In this document: positions 51,266 to 60,827 of the stretch, piece after piece
How the letters are laid out: the number at the start of each line of letters is the position of its first letter
Numbering within the stretch: the first letter of the stretch is position 1
Source of the DNA: Leptothoe kymatousa TAU-MAC 1615
GTDB lineage: Bacteria > Cyanobacteriota > Cyanobacteriia > Phormidesmidales > Phormidesmidaceae
NCBI RefSeq assembly: GCF_018739865.1
Contig: NZ_JADOER010000013.1
Coordinates: 1 to 64,000, forward strand
DNA: 64,000 nt
Direction of reading: 5' to 3'
Translations under genes and position numbers: made by a program
The notes under the pieces: generated by a model
The model's database searches: none
The model's input: only the letters and a program-made list of their open reading frames with translations
What the model was told of the DNA's origin: nothing

Positions 51266-54200
51266 TTAAAATTCAATGTTGTATTCCAATTTAAGTTCCG
51301 TATCGTTTAGGTTCGAGGCCCCCTCTAGGCGAAACTGATCGCTGAGTCGATATTGCACCCCAAACTGGGGGGGATTGCCGCTGTTGAGAATCTCTAGCAC
51401 GCTGAGGTTAATGCTGTTGCCTAGGCGGAAGGAGGCTTCCACACCGATGCCGATGCCGGCGGTGCTTTCTGAGGAGGTGTCGGTGGTGGGAAATACGCTA
51501 AAGGACTGTAGACCCAGGGTGTTGGCAACGTTGTTGCCCAAGTTGGCGAGGCTGCCCGCCCCTAAAAATTCGGCAAATTGGGTCAAATTGCCACTGGTTA
51601 ACCCACCCACCACGTTGCTGCCCAACAGTGCTAATAATGTATCCTGGCTGCGGTCTGGATTGCTGGTTAGGGCCAAGCTATTGGCCAGGTCTCTGGCATT
51701 CCCTTTGGCCACGGCCTGCACATTGATATATTGCACATCCCCCACGGATTGTACGTTGGCGTTGTCGTCAATTTCGGCACTGGCAATCTCGCCGGAGGAC
51801 GCGGGCACCCTGGTGACATCGGTCTCTTGCACCCTGGCGGTCATGACCACATCGACATAGGGGTTGAGCCCATTTTCGGGGATAAATATGGCGGTGTTGG
51901 GGGCATTGGGATCTAGGCGAAACTGGGTGGAAAATAGATTGATCCAGCCGGACTTGAGGTCAATGGCCCCCTTGGGTTTGAGGTCCGTTAAGCTGCCGTT
52001 TAGGGTAATGTCGCCCAGGGCTCTGATATTGAAGAGGGGCGGCCCCGCCACGGCGAGGCGATCGCTGAGGACAATGGCAAAATTGTCGAGGGTGACGTTG
52101 TCTAAAAATCCCTTGGGCTTAGCCACGGGTTTGGGGGCCAGGGGTTCTTCTCCGAGAAACTCTGCGCGATAGGGGTTGACCGTTTCAATATCTGTTGCGG
52201 TGGGCAATGGAATCGCACCGGCCTGGCGAAGTAATTCGGTGGCCCGAATCTGGCCATTGCCCACGGCGATGTTACCGCCAATCACAGGGGTAAACACCGA
52301 ACCAGTGACGGATATTTGGCCATCGAACACGGCCTTTAGGATGCCGCTATAGTCCACGGGTAGCTGATCTAGGGCAATGGCCAAGCCGTCGGCCCCGTTG
52401 TTTTGTTTAGCGCGTCTGGGCAATGGGCCCGTTTGCAACGGCTGACCAAAGGGAAAGATTGGCAACTGGCCCGCCACTTGGAGCTGGCCATCCCCTAAAT
52501 TTGCCTGGAGTTTTTGAACGGCCAGCTGGGCTAAGTCAAATTGGATATTTCCATTTAAATTTGTGATGGGCCTGTCTAATAGGGGGCTGTTGACCACACC
52601 ATTGCGCAGGCGAACATTACCTGCGATCGCAGGCTGGGCCAGGGTACCATTTACTTGCACAACAATATCGCCGCTGCCCTCTTGCCATTGCACCTGGTCC
52701 TGGGTGAGGGTATTAATCACATCAAAGCTGTCGTCGGGCACCACCGCCTTGATGTCCAGCCGATTGTTGCGGGGCTGTTCCATAAAGGGGAGGGCATAGG
52801 GAATGCGGCCCTTTAACGTAATCGGGGCATCTTCGGGGTTGACGGCAACTTCGCTGGCCACATTTAGGGTGGCGTTGCGATAGTTGAAGGTGGTCTCTAG
52901 GGGTTCTAGGAAATAGTTATTCACCTGCGGATCAACAATAATGGCTTCCCCCGCCACAATGGGGGCGGCCAAATTGCCGTCAAATTTAGTGTCCACATCT
53001 AATGTCCCCGCCACATCCACCGGCAGAGGGACAATGGACTGGGCCAGCTCGACGGGCAGATTTTTTACGTTGAGCTGCCCCGCTAACCGATCGAGGTCGC
53101 CCTTGCCGGAGAGTTTAATGATGGTCTCGCCAGCGGTAATTAACACGGGGTCAAACTTGACGTTGAGGGCCTGGACGTCGCCGCGCACTAGAAAATCGTT
53201 GGGCGGTGCGTAGGGCCCCCACCGCCAGCTATCGCCTTGGATATCGAACTGGGCTTTGACATCGTTGAGCAAAGGAGAATCCCCCGCCACGGCAATGGTG
53301 CCGGTAAAGCCGCCGGAGAGATCGGCCAGGGGGGGAATGACCAGCGGCCCATTGCCATCGTCAACGGGTTGGGGCCGATTTTCCATAAAGGCAACAAATG
53401 TCTCTAGCCTTTCTAGTAAGGACCCCGCGGGCAGCTGGGCGGGGGTGGTGGTTAAATCGGCCGCAGTGCCTTCGGGGCCGGTGGGGGGTTGCCCCTGTAG
53501 AGCGCTTAGGTCAAGCTGTGCCGCCAGTGCTACCAAATCCTCAATGCGGCCGTCCGCCACGGTGAGTTCTCCGGCATACTGCAGCTGGGGTACAACGGCG
53601 GCGCTGCCCGTGAGCAAATAGCGGCTGTTGTCTAGCAGCAGTTCCCCCTGGTCCAGGGTGGCGGTGTTGTCGCTGTAGCGAAAGGTGGCGGCAAACCGTT
53701 GGGCATCCACCGGATCTAGCCCCGGTTCAACAATGGTCACACCTCCCCTGGCGGTGGGGTTAGCAACGTCGGCCAGGTCGGCTTCGACACTGGCGTTTAA
53801 CACCCCGGTGATGGCCCCAAACCCGGCGGCGGGGCGCAGGTTTAGTTTGTGGAGGGGGAGCTGCTCAATATCGGCATGGAACTGGCTGCCTTGGCCGTAG
53901 CCCTGGGCCACAAAGTCCTGGTTGCGCAGCTCAAAGGTGGTGGGCCAGAAGCGGTGATTGAGGGCTAGCTGCAATCGGTCTTGCTGGCCCTTGAGGTCCA
54001 AGCCCCCACCGTCTGCTAAGGAGAAGGCCACCGGCCCCGCCAGTGGTTCAAAGGCGAGATCGTTAAGGGCCAAGTTGTCGAGGCGGGCGTTGCCGGACAG
54101 TTGGAGATTGGCCAGGGGGCCGGTGAGCTGTCCGTTAAAGCTGGTGAGGCCCCCTAGCTGGCCATGGGCCTGCACCGTTGGGGGGGCAACCCGGTTGAAG

Positions 54201-56224
54201 GGGTGCAGGTCAAATTGTTGGAGGGCGACGTTGAGGTCGAGGGTGCCAATGGGAATGGGCTGGGTAAAATCGATGCCGATGGTGCCGTCGGCCTGGAGGC
54301 CGGGGGCGTTAAACGACTGAACGGCCACCTGGTCCCCCTGCCATTGGAAGGCGGTGGTCCAGTCGCCCCTTTGTAGCAGGGGCTGGTTGAGGGTGGGAAT
54401 TTGCACCAGGGCATCTGCGATCGCAGCCCGGCCCTTCGCCTGTATGGTGGCCGGGTCAAAGGCATACAAATTGCCCGACGCATCCAGCTCCGCACTCAAC
54501 AGCCCCTGGGCCTGGGGCGTAAACTGTTCCACCGGCACCTGGTCGGTGCGCACCGTTGCCTGCCAGTTGCCCCCCTCCAGTGCGGCCACCCCGTTGGCCG
54601 ACACCGTGCCGCCAAACACCTGCAGCTGGGTGTTGTCTGCGGTGACCACATTGTCCGCCAGGGTAAGCGCCCCCTGCCCCGGAAAGCTGGAGTCCGATAG
54701 CTGCCACTGGGCCTTGGCGGTTTGGGTTTCTAGGGTGCCCGTTGCCGCTAGGTCCGCCCGGAGGGAGCCCACCACCATATCGGCGGGCAGCGTTACCCCG
54801 TAGAGCTGGGTAAATTCATCCACGGGCACATCGGCCTGGCCCGTCAGTTCAAATTCAGGATTTTGTAAATCGGTTAAATCCGCCTGCCCCTGGGCCACAA
54901 TCACCCCCCCCGCGTCGGGCACCACCCGCAGTTCCGTCAGCTCAGCTTCCTTGAGCCTAAAGTCCGCTAGGGGCAGCACAAAATCGGCCCATACCGTGGC
55001 CAGGCTCAGCCTATCCACCTGGAGCGGTGCAACATTGGCCAGCCGCCCCCGCACCTGGGGAGCCGTCACCTCCCCAGTTACCCGGGTGGTTAAGTCAAAG
55101 GCCGTTGCTGTGTCTATCGGCAAATTTTCAGGTAGGTCAAGACTGGCTAGGGTTTGGACATCCCCCAGGGTGACGGCTGGAATTTTGGCTTTGAGGTCGT
55201 ACCCCGCTTGCCAGTCCACGGTGCCCTCTGCCCCCAGGGCCACCTCCCCCAGCTGCAGGTTGGTATCTTCCAGGGTGACCCGCTGCCCCTGAAACCGTAG
55301 CTGGCTGCGAATATTGCGCACCGGCTCCGGCAGGTCCCTCACCAGCACCTGGCCATCGCGAAATTGGGCCGTCCCCTGCACGTCAACCGAAGATTCATCC
55401 AGTTTGCCGTCGTTCAGGGCCGCCGCCACGGTCAAATTGCTGCTCAGGGTGCCTGCACTTAACCCCATTAGGGGCGGTAGCAGCGCATTGACCCCGGTGG
55501 TGGGTAGCTGCTGCAGGCGCACATTGGCCTTCACCGCCTGCTGTGCTAGATTGCCTTCGCCTTTGATATCAAAGCTGCCCCCCTCCAGCTGCCCCGCCAG
55601 GTCAAAATACAATTGCTGGGATGCTTCCCCTGAAAACTTGGCGGTCAGGTCGGCCTCGCTCACCTCTAGGGGTTCGGGGGGGACCAAGGGGTTGGGGCCT
55701 TGGGCTATCGGCGCCACCCGGAGGCGAGCGTCCTGGACTTTGATGGTCTGAAGTTCGATGGTGATTGGGTTTTTGTCGTCCGACGATTCTGGAATGGAGA
55801 GGTCAAACCACTGTCTGTCCTGGTTTTGCACCAGGGATACATCGGGGCGCACTAAAACAATGTGGGGTTTTAGGGTTTGCTGAAAGATTAGCGATCGCAG
55901 ATCAAAATTCACCGCCACCCGATCCACCCTCACCGACGAATCATCCGTTGCCGTCGCCGGAATCAGGGTTTCACCTAACTGAACGCCCGTCAGCGACAGC
56001 TGTTCCAGCTCGCCCAACTCAATCGGGCGGTCAACGGCATCCGTAATTTTGGCCTCCACCAACGGCAAAAGTTTGCCATTGATCACCCGCTTCCCCCCAA
56101 CCGCTACAGCAATACTACCCAACGCAATCACCACCCCCAATCCGGCACCAACCTTGAGTAATAACCCCCAATGGGAAGGGCGTGGGGGCTGTTCGGAAGG
56201 CGTCAAATCAGACGAATTCGACAT
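51266..56224 (-). CDS. tamB: TamB-like envelope assembly/lipid transport protein
   Basis: A 1652-aa protein. A single N-terminal helix at about 20-44 (LLLKVGAGLGVVIALGSIAVAVGG) anchors it in the inner membrane. Then comes a very long, repetitive beta-strand body with repeated G-x-(L/I)-x-(V/L) strand units of the AsmA/TamB type (for example AEGTVDWQAGYDLKAKIP). The C-terminal DUF490/TamB domain includes GDITLNGSLTDLKPKGAIDLKSGWINLFSTQFRLDPN and ends with a beta-signature FRLEGASNLNDTELKLEYNIEF. Family members bridge the periplasm and help move lipids or assemble outer-membrane proteins. It is followed on the same strand by HtrA. Confidence 0.92.
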   Translation of the reverse strand: MSNSSDLTPSEQPPRPSHWGLLLKVGAGLGVVIALGSIAVAVGGKRVINGKLLPLVEAKITDAVDRPIELGELEQLSLTGVQLGETLIPATATDDSSVRVDRVAVNFDLRSLIFQQTLKPHIVLVRPDVSLVQNQDRQWFDLSIPESSDDKNPITIELQTIKVQDARLRVAPIAQGPNPLVPPEPLEVSEADLTAKFSGEASQQLYFDLAGQLEGGSFDIKGEGNLAQQAVKANVRLQQLPTTGVNALLPPLMGLSAGTLSSNLTVAAALNDGKLDESSVDVQGTAQFRDGQVLVRDLPEPVRNIRSQLRFQGQRVTLEDTNLQLGEVALGAEGTVDWQAGYDLKAKIPAVTLGDVQTLASLDLPENLPIDTATAFDLTTRVTGEVTAPQVRGRLANVAPLQVDRLSLATVWADFVLPLADFRLKEAELTELRVVPDAGGVIVAQGQADLTDLQNPEFELTGQADVPVDEFTQLYGVTLPADMVVGSLRADLAATGTLETQTAKAQWQLSDSSFPGQGALTLADNVVTADNTQLQVFGGTVSANGVAALEGGNWQATVRTDQVPVEQFTPQAQGLLSAELDASGNLYAFDPATIQAKGRAAIADALVQIPTLNQPLLQRGDWTTAFQWQGDQVAVQSFNAPGLQADGTIGIDFTQPIPIGTLDLNVALQQFDLHPFNRVAPPTVQAHGQLGGLTSFNGQLTGPLANLQLSGNARLDNLALNDLAFEPLAGPVAFSLADGGGLDLKGQQDRLQLALNHRFWPTTFELRNQDFVAQGYGQGSQFHADIEQLPLHKLNLRPAAGFGAITGVLNASVEADLADVANPTARGGVTIVEPGLDPVDAQRFAATFRYSDNTATLDQGELLLDNSRYLLTGSAAVVPQLQYAGELTVADGRIEDLVALAAQLDLSALQGQPPTGPEGTAADLTTTPAQLPAGSLLERLETFVAFMENRPQPVDDGNGPLVIPPLADLSGGFTGTIAVAGDSPLLNDVKAQFDIQGDSWRWGPYAPPNDFLVRGDVQALNVKFDPVLITAGETIIKLSGKGDLDRLAGQLNVKNLPVELAQSIVPLPVDVAGTLDVDTKFDGNLAAPIVAGEAIIVDPQVNNYFLEPLETTFNYRNATLNVASEVAVNPEDAPITLKGRIPYALPFMEQPRNNRLDIKAVVPDDSFDVINTLTQDQVQWQEGSGDIVVQVNGTLAQPAIAGNVRLRNGVVNSPLLDRPITNLNGNIQFDLAQLAVQKLQANLGDGQLQVAGQLPIFPFGQPLQTGPLPRRAKQNNGADGLAIALDQLPVDYSGILKAVFDGQISVTGSVFTPVIGGNIAVGNGQIRATELLRQAGAIPLPTATDIETVNPYRAEFLGEEPLAPKPVAKPKGFLDNVTLDNFAIVLSDRLAVAGPPLFNIRALGDITLNGSLTDLKPKGAIDLKSGWINLFSTQFRLDPNAPNTAIFIPENGLNPYVDVVMTARVQETDVTRVPASSGEIASAEIDDNANVQSVGDVQYINVQAVAKGNARDLANSLALTSNPDRSQDTLLALLGSNVVGGLTSGNLTQFAEFLGAGSLANLGNNVANTLGLQSFSVFPTTDTSSESTAGIGIGVEASFRLGNSINLSVLEILNSGNPPQFGVQYRLSDQFRLEGASNLNDTELKLEYNIEF

Positions 56225-56355
56225 AGTTGCACGGAGTTAAAAGGCCAAATAAAGCGCAGGGGCGTTTAATCGTTATATAACGAAATTAAACCCCTAAACT
56301 GTCTTTTCAATGACTCCGCTGCTATTTGTTGCTGGGCCTATCTGCCCCTAATCCA

Positions 56356-57378
56356 CTAGCCCCCAGGGGCACCAAATTTTTGGGTGGCCCGTTTTACAAA
56401 TCGGTTAGTCTTAACCCACAAACTTGGTGACGACAGCTGCGCGGGCCGTTGCTCTGGGTGTTTCAGGAAGCGATAGTGCAAAAACACATCCCGGTAATAG
56501 ATATCCACATCTTCTCCCAGACACAGCCGATTAAAATCAGTCGACGAATAGCCCATGTAGTGGATTCGATGAATCGGCTTGCCCCCATCCTGGTTGTACA
56601 GCACGTTATCTCTGACCACAAAGGGGTCCGAATTCGCACAGTTGCCCGTGCGCTCTTGGGCATTGGGGCTCTGGGTAAAATTAAACTGGGGACGCCCCAG
56701 CTTCAGGGTCATATAGTTAAACAAAAAAGCATCGTCCCACCAGCCCTGTCCATTCACCCAGGCCGCTTCCCCCTGTTCAACCATGCACCGTTGCAGCGTG
56801 GTGATGGCATCAACGCTAAACAGCTCTCGCTTCGCTCCAAAAAAGCTAGAACAGTGCAGCAGGGACCGCAGTTCATCCGCCGTAAACGCACTAGCGGCTT
56901 CCACTACCGCGAAATCCAAAGCCGCATGGTAGTCCGCCTTTTTATGCTCCCAATCATCAAATACAAAATCATAGGAGTCCAGGCGATGGATTACATCGTC
57001 CACCGGCTTCATCGCCAGACTGTCCCCATCAAAAAAGATAAATCGTTCAAAGGGACCGTCAAACGCAACAAACTTTCGGTGCAGCTTGCCACCATACCAG
57101 CGGGGATGAGACCGCTTAGTTTGGTTGGCCATGGGATGAGCGGCGACAAATGTTTGGGCAAAGGTTTCCCAGCGTTCAATGGAGGCCGGATTATCCAGCA
57201 GTCTGACATGCGGTCTGGTGCTAATTTCTTCCCTTACCCGGCTAAGGCGGTGGTCAAAGGGAATAACGCACACCGGCACATCAGCCCCCACATTGGCTTC
57301 AATGCTATTGAGCAGGGCCACTAACTGGTCATAGATGGCGTCATTGGCCAGGGTATAAATTCCAAAGCTTTCTGCCAT
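56356..57378 (-). CDS. Glycosyltransferase-like protein (Npun_R2821/R2822-type)
   Basis: A 340-aa protein from the ATG at 57378; a GTG at 57405 is an alternative. The N-terminus FGIYTLANDAIYDQLVALLNSIEANVGADVPVCVIPFDHRL resembles GT-A nucleotide-sugar transferases. RFIFFDGDSLAMKP supplies a DGDS metal-binding motif like DxD. QGWWDDAFLFNYM and HRIHYMGYS fit a family often found in cyanobacterial polysaccharide loci. No other gene of such a locus is adjacent. Sugar and acceptor are unknown. Confidence 0.75.
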   Translation of the reverse strand: MAESFGIYTLANDAIYDQLVALLNSIEANVGADVPVCVIPFDHRLSRVREEISTRPHVRLLDNPASIERWETFAQTFVAAHPMANQTKRSHPRWYGGKLHRKFVAFDGPFERFIFFDGDSLAMKPVDDVIHRLDSYDFVFDDWEHKKADYHAALDFAVVEAASAFTADELRSLLHCSSFFGAKRELFSVDAITTLQRCMVEQGEAAWVNGQGWWDDAFLFNYMTLKLGRPQFNFTQSPNAQERTGNCANSDPFVVRDNVLYNQDGGKPIHRIHYMGYSSTDFNRLCLGEDVDIYYRDVFLHYRFLKHPEQRPAQLSSPSLWVKTNRFVKRATQKFGAPGG

Positions 57379-57738
57379 CACCACCGCACAATCGAATAAG
57401 CACACCCTAATCAGGTTGCCCTAGCTTTCACCCAAGGAATCCTTGGCATCAGAAAAAAGGCATCGCTGAACATTAATAACGATTTTATACGTCAGTTGCC
57501 AACTGCTATTTTTTAATTTGTTTCATCGCCTCCGTCGGTTGGCCTAATTAGGCCTCAGATTATGAAATCAATGCAACAAAAACTGTTGCTAAGGCAAAAG
57601 CTAACAGATTCTAGACCCAATTTTTTAAGCTGCAATAAAGCGTCTGACTCCATTCAATGAAATTGCCCCTTCCAGGCAACACAACCAATTTTCACGGATT
57701 AGACTATAAAGCTACGTCTGTTTTCAGGGAGCGTTTTG
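57379..57738. other. Divergent promoter region between glycosyltransferase and vWA genes
   Basis: No gene. A perfect 14-bp palindrome GGCCTAATTAGGCC lies at 57541-57554, a possible regulator site shared by the divergent genes. TATAAAG near 57705 could be a -10 box for the vWA gene, 30 nt upstream of its ATG. Confidence 0.5.
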
Positions 57739-58992
57739 ATGGGTTCACCTTACATTGAACTAACTTCTTTACCTGATGCAATTAGCTTAGGACAGGCCAC
57801 CACGCTAGATGTTCTGGTAAAAATTATACCGCCCCCATCAGATCGTCAACGACAACGACCTCGGCTGAATTTAGCAGTTGTGATTGACTGCTCTAGCTCC
57901 ATGGCGTTCAAAGAGCGGTTGGTCTATGCCAAAGCGGCGGCTCGCCAAATTGTGCAGGAACTCACCCCCAGCGATCGCATTAGTATTCATACATTTGATC
58001 AGACGGCACAAACCCTGTTGCCCAGCACATTTTGCAGCCATAAATATGAGATCATCAACAAAATTCAAACGATTCGACTAGGCCAGGGGACAAACCTCCA
58101 TGCCGGATGGATTGAAGGTGTGAATGAAGTCAACAAAAACAGCCAGTCCGATACCATCAATCGAGTGATTTTGCTCTCAGATGGTAGAACAAATCGGGGG
58201 ATTACGAACCAGAAAACAATTGTTTCCCATGTTGAAAACCTGGCCCAATCTCGCATCAGCACAACAACAGTGGGTCTGGGCAACGACTTCAGCGACAACC
58301 TGCTAAAAACCATGGCCAGGGGCGGCGGCGGTAACTATTACCATCTTAATTCCCCCCATCATCTCCCTATAATCTTCAAAAAAGAAGTCCAGGCACTGGT
58401 GGCCACCTTCGGGCAGGCGGTAACCCTGGGTATTGAACCCCAGGGAGATGTGGACGTTGAAGATGTCCTCAATGATTTTGACCTCAACCCCCAGGGACGC
58501 TTCAAATTGCCAAATTTAGTGGCCGGATATCCGTTCAATGTGGTTGTTCAACTCAAGGTTGAGGCCCTTCACCAACAGACAGACCTTTGTTATTTTCGGC
58601 TGTCCTGGTGCGACGGTGAAACCACAGAATCGAAATCTCTACGGGTGCCCCTACGGTTGCCCATGGTCGCCCCCCCCACGCTCCAACGGGGGGCTAACAA
58701 TCCCGAAGTTCAGCAACAGGTTGCCTTGATGCTAGGGGCCAGGGCCAAGAAGAAAGCCATTGAACTGGTCGACAGGGGCAATTACGAAGCCGCCCACGCC
58801 CAATTGCAATCGGCCCAAGCCTTAATCTTAAGGGCCCCCGCATCGTCCACCATGGAACTGGAAATAATCGCCCTGGAAAAGTTAGAAGCTGACCTACGGG
58901 AACGGCAGTTTCGCCAGCGTAGCCACCCCCAAGCCCATCCAGTGACGATCGGATTTGACCAAACCAAACTTCCCTGGTGCTGGAATAAATAA
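57739..58992 (+). CDS. von Willebrand factor A domain protein
   Basis: A 417-aa protein; GGAG lies 7 nt before the ATG at 57739. A short N-terminal beta domain precedes a vWA domain with an intact MIDAS: VVIDCSSSM (Asp50, Ser52, Ser54), Thr in LGQGTNLHAGW and Asp in LLSDGRTNRG. A C-terminal beta-sandwich and a helical tail (KKKAIELVDRGNYEAAHAQLQSAQ, TPR-like) follow. No signal peptide is visible, so a cytoplasmic metal-dependent adhesion or assembly role is likely. Such proteins often pair with AAA ATPases or phosphatases in regulatory clusters, but none is adjacent. Confidence 0.88.
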   Translation: MGSPYIELTSLPDAISLGQATTLDVLVKIIPPPSDRQRQRPRLNLAVVIDCSSSMAFKERLVYAKAAARQIVQELTPSDRISIHTFDQTAQTLLPSTFCSHKYEIINKIQTIRLGQGTNLHAGWIEGVNEVNKNSQSDTINRVILLSDGRTNRGITNQKTIVSHVENLAQSRISTTTVGLGNDFSDNLLKTMARGGGGNYYHLNSPHHLPIIFKKEVQALVATFGQAVTLGIEPQGDVDVEDVLNDFDLNPQGRFKLPNLVAGYPFNVVVQLKVEALHQQTDLCYFRLSWCDGETTESKSLRVPLRLPMVAPPTLQRGANNPEVQQQVALMLGARAKKKAIELVDRGNYEAAHAQLQSAQALILRAPASSTMELEIIALEKLEADLRERQFRQRSHPQAHPVTIGFDQTKLPWCWNK

Positions 58993-59010
58993 CCAGCACC
59001 AGGAGGAATA

Positions 59011-59075
59011 GGAATTGGGAGTTCGGAATTAGGAGTTCGGAATATGTACTGTTTTTCCGACTTCCGGCTTCCGAA
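59011..59075. repeat. Inverted heptamer arrays (GGANTTN / TTCCGNN)
   Basis: Five units GGAATTG, GGAGTTC, GGAATTA, GGAGTTC, GGAATAT at 59011-59045 face three units TTCCGAC, TTCCGGC, TTCCGAA at 59055-59075. They can pair into a hairpin directly downstream of the vWA gene and upstream of the convergent glycosyltransferase. Strong case of heptamer repeats forming a transcript-end structure. Confidence 0.85.
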
Positions 59076-59126
59076 CTCCCTTATGTCCAGGCAATCATCT
59101 TGCTCGGGAAACTGCGTTTGTTGCGT

Positions 59127-60221
59127 TTAGGCTACTGGAATAGCCAATGGCGGCTGTTCATAGCGCTGTACGGCCATGGGGCGCAGCTTTAACTCCACCA
59201 GAATAGGGTAGTGGCTGGGCCATGGCATCTGCTTTAGGACAGCATCAAAATGTTGCTTAAAGAACAGTCGTCGACAGGCATTTTTGCCTAGCAGCAGCAG
59301 CTGATGTCGCCGGCGTATCGTTTGGAACGAATGCTCGGTGTACAGTGCATTTAGTAGCTGATATTCGAAAGCGACAAAATTTTCGTCACTGTAGTTTGCA
59401 ATCACGTCAGCTTTTTCCACCAGATCTTTGCCATACAGCTTCAGCATATAGCGCAAAATGGCTTGGGTCGCTCGATTGTTCTTTGCCGGCGTTGCCAAAA
59501 ACTTCGGCAGTTGACTGCCACGACCGGCGGCTTGATAGTCTCCTAGCACCGTATAGGCACTGCCAACGGTGGGTTCAAAGTAAATTGGTTCAACCACCCT
59601 TAGGGTTCTTAAAATCTCTTGATACCAAGCATCTTTAACGGCACAATCCCCCAAGGTGAAATCTGTTCTAATGGTTTCCGTATCCCAAAACAGACCGCCA
59701 TTGGATAGCCCTTCACAGAAAAAGAGAGACGCGTATAGCTCTAAGGGGCTGTAGATCCCCCGTTGGAACCATTTATCGCGGGTGGTTTCGCCGGTTGACT
59801 GGGATACCCCGTCCTCACCATCCATCCTGATTTCTTGGTTCCTCAATAAAATACTGACATTTTCGCGTTGTAGTATGTCAATATTTTCCTGGAGACAGCT
59901 GGGGAATAAATAATTATCATCCTCTAGTGAGCAAGCATATTTCCCGCCCAAAATATTCTGAGGATACAGCGCTAGATCAATATTCCTAGTGCCACCAATA
60001 TTTTTAGGATGATGATAGTAAACAATTCTTTGGTCTTGCAGTTCCTCCACCACAGCCTCAGCTTCCTTATCCGGGGAGTTGTCTAAAACAACAGCCCTCC
60101 AAAATGGATAGGTCTGATTCTGGAGACTCTCCAGAGCTCTTTGTAGTGAATGGGGACGCCTATAGGTAGGAATTCTGATCTCACAAATAGGATAGTCCTG
60201 CTGATCTTTTGTCTGTATCAT
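59127..60221 (-). CDS. Family 2 glycosyltransferase
   Basis: A 364-aa protein from the ATG at 60221; a TTG at 60233 is an alternative. Family 2 features: EIRIPTYRRPHSLQRALESLQNQTYPFWRAVVLDNSPD at the N-terminus, GTRNIDLAL and CSLEDDNYLF with the DxD-type acidic metal site. A large C-terminal region includes several helices and RRRHQLLLLGKNACRRLFF. Not membrane-anchored. It likely adds a sugar to a surface glycan or a lipid carrier. It converges with the vWA gene. Confidence 0.87.
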   Translation of the reverse strand: MIQTKDQQDYPICEIRIPTYRRPHSLQRALESLQNQTYPFWRAVVLDNSPDKEAEAVVEELQDQRIVYYHHPKNIGGTRNIDLALYPQNILGGKYACSLEDDNYLFPSCLQENIDILQRENVSILLRNQEIRMDGEDGVSQSTGETTRDKWFQRGIYSPLELYASLFFCEGLSNGGLFWDTETIRTDFTLGDCAVKDAWYQEILRTLRVVEPIYFEPTVGSAYTVLGDYQAAGRGSQLPKFLATPAKNNRATQAILRYMLKLYGKDLVEKADVIANYSDENFVAFEYQLLNALYTEHSFQTIRRRHQLLLLGKNACRRLFFKQHFDAVLKQMPWPSHYPILVELKLRPMAVQRYEQPPLAIPVA

Positions 60222-60827
60222 GACTATTTTCAAAGGAGAAATATCTGATCAGGGCGTAGATGACCGTTAGATGCGCTCCACAGCCTGTAACTTAAAAGGG
60301 TGCTGACAGGTTCTTAATATAAGACACTTGTCCCATAGGAGCCGTTAAGAAACTACTTCACGGTTTAATCCGAAAAGGCTTGTTCAGCCATAATTTCAGT
60401 GGACAAGACCACGATTTTAATTTTTAACCAGCCCATAGCCTGGAAGTAAGCTAAAGGCAACAGCGGTGTCTTATGAATATGTAATACACATAGTTAAGCG
60501 CTCTTGTACTCAAAAGTTGTTGACCAAAGAGTCATCTTTACCCTAATTTAATATTGCTTGGAATAACAATAAAGATAGCCTCAAAATGCAAAAAAATTCT
60601 GCGTAATTTCAGTCAATTAAACTCCAGAGGTGTTGGGGTAAGTCCATGGGGCTTAGGTAGAGGGTATTCAGTCATAGATAGGGTTTTGGGCTTTGAAAAG
60701 TATTGTTATTTACGATAGATCCGTAGATAAAGACATAGAAGTAAAACTTTAGTCGAAACTCTTTTAAACGTTGAGGAATGTTCGAAAAAATGTTCGTTCT
60801 GAACAAGTTTGAGAGTTTCTTCGTATG
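60222..60827. other. 606-nt AT-rich intergenic region
   Basis: No gene or strong repeat is visible. A GTTCGAAAAAATGTTCGTTCTGAAC stretch near 60780-60804 has GTTC elements in direct and inverted arrangement. The region lies between the end of the VanZ-like gene and the start of the glycosyltransferase (both minus strand) and should contain the latter's promoter. Confidence 0.4.

Noticed and set aside
56449..57324. Plus-strand 291-codon open frame opposite the glycosyltransferase gene
   Set aside because: It is the antisense of a clear family gene and shows no coherent domain; long shadow frames are expected in this codon usage.
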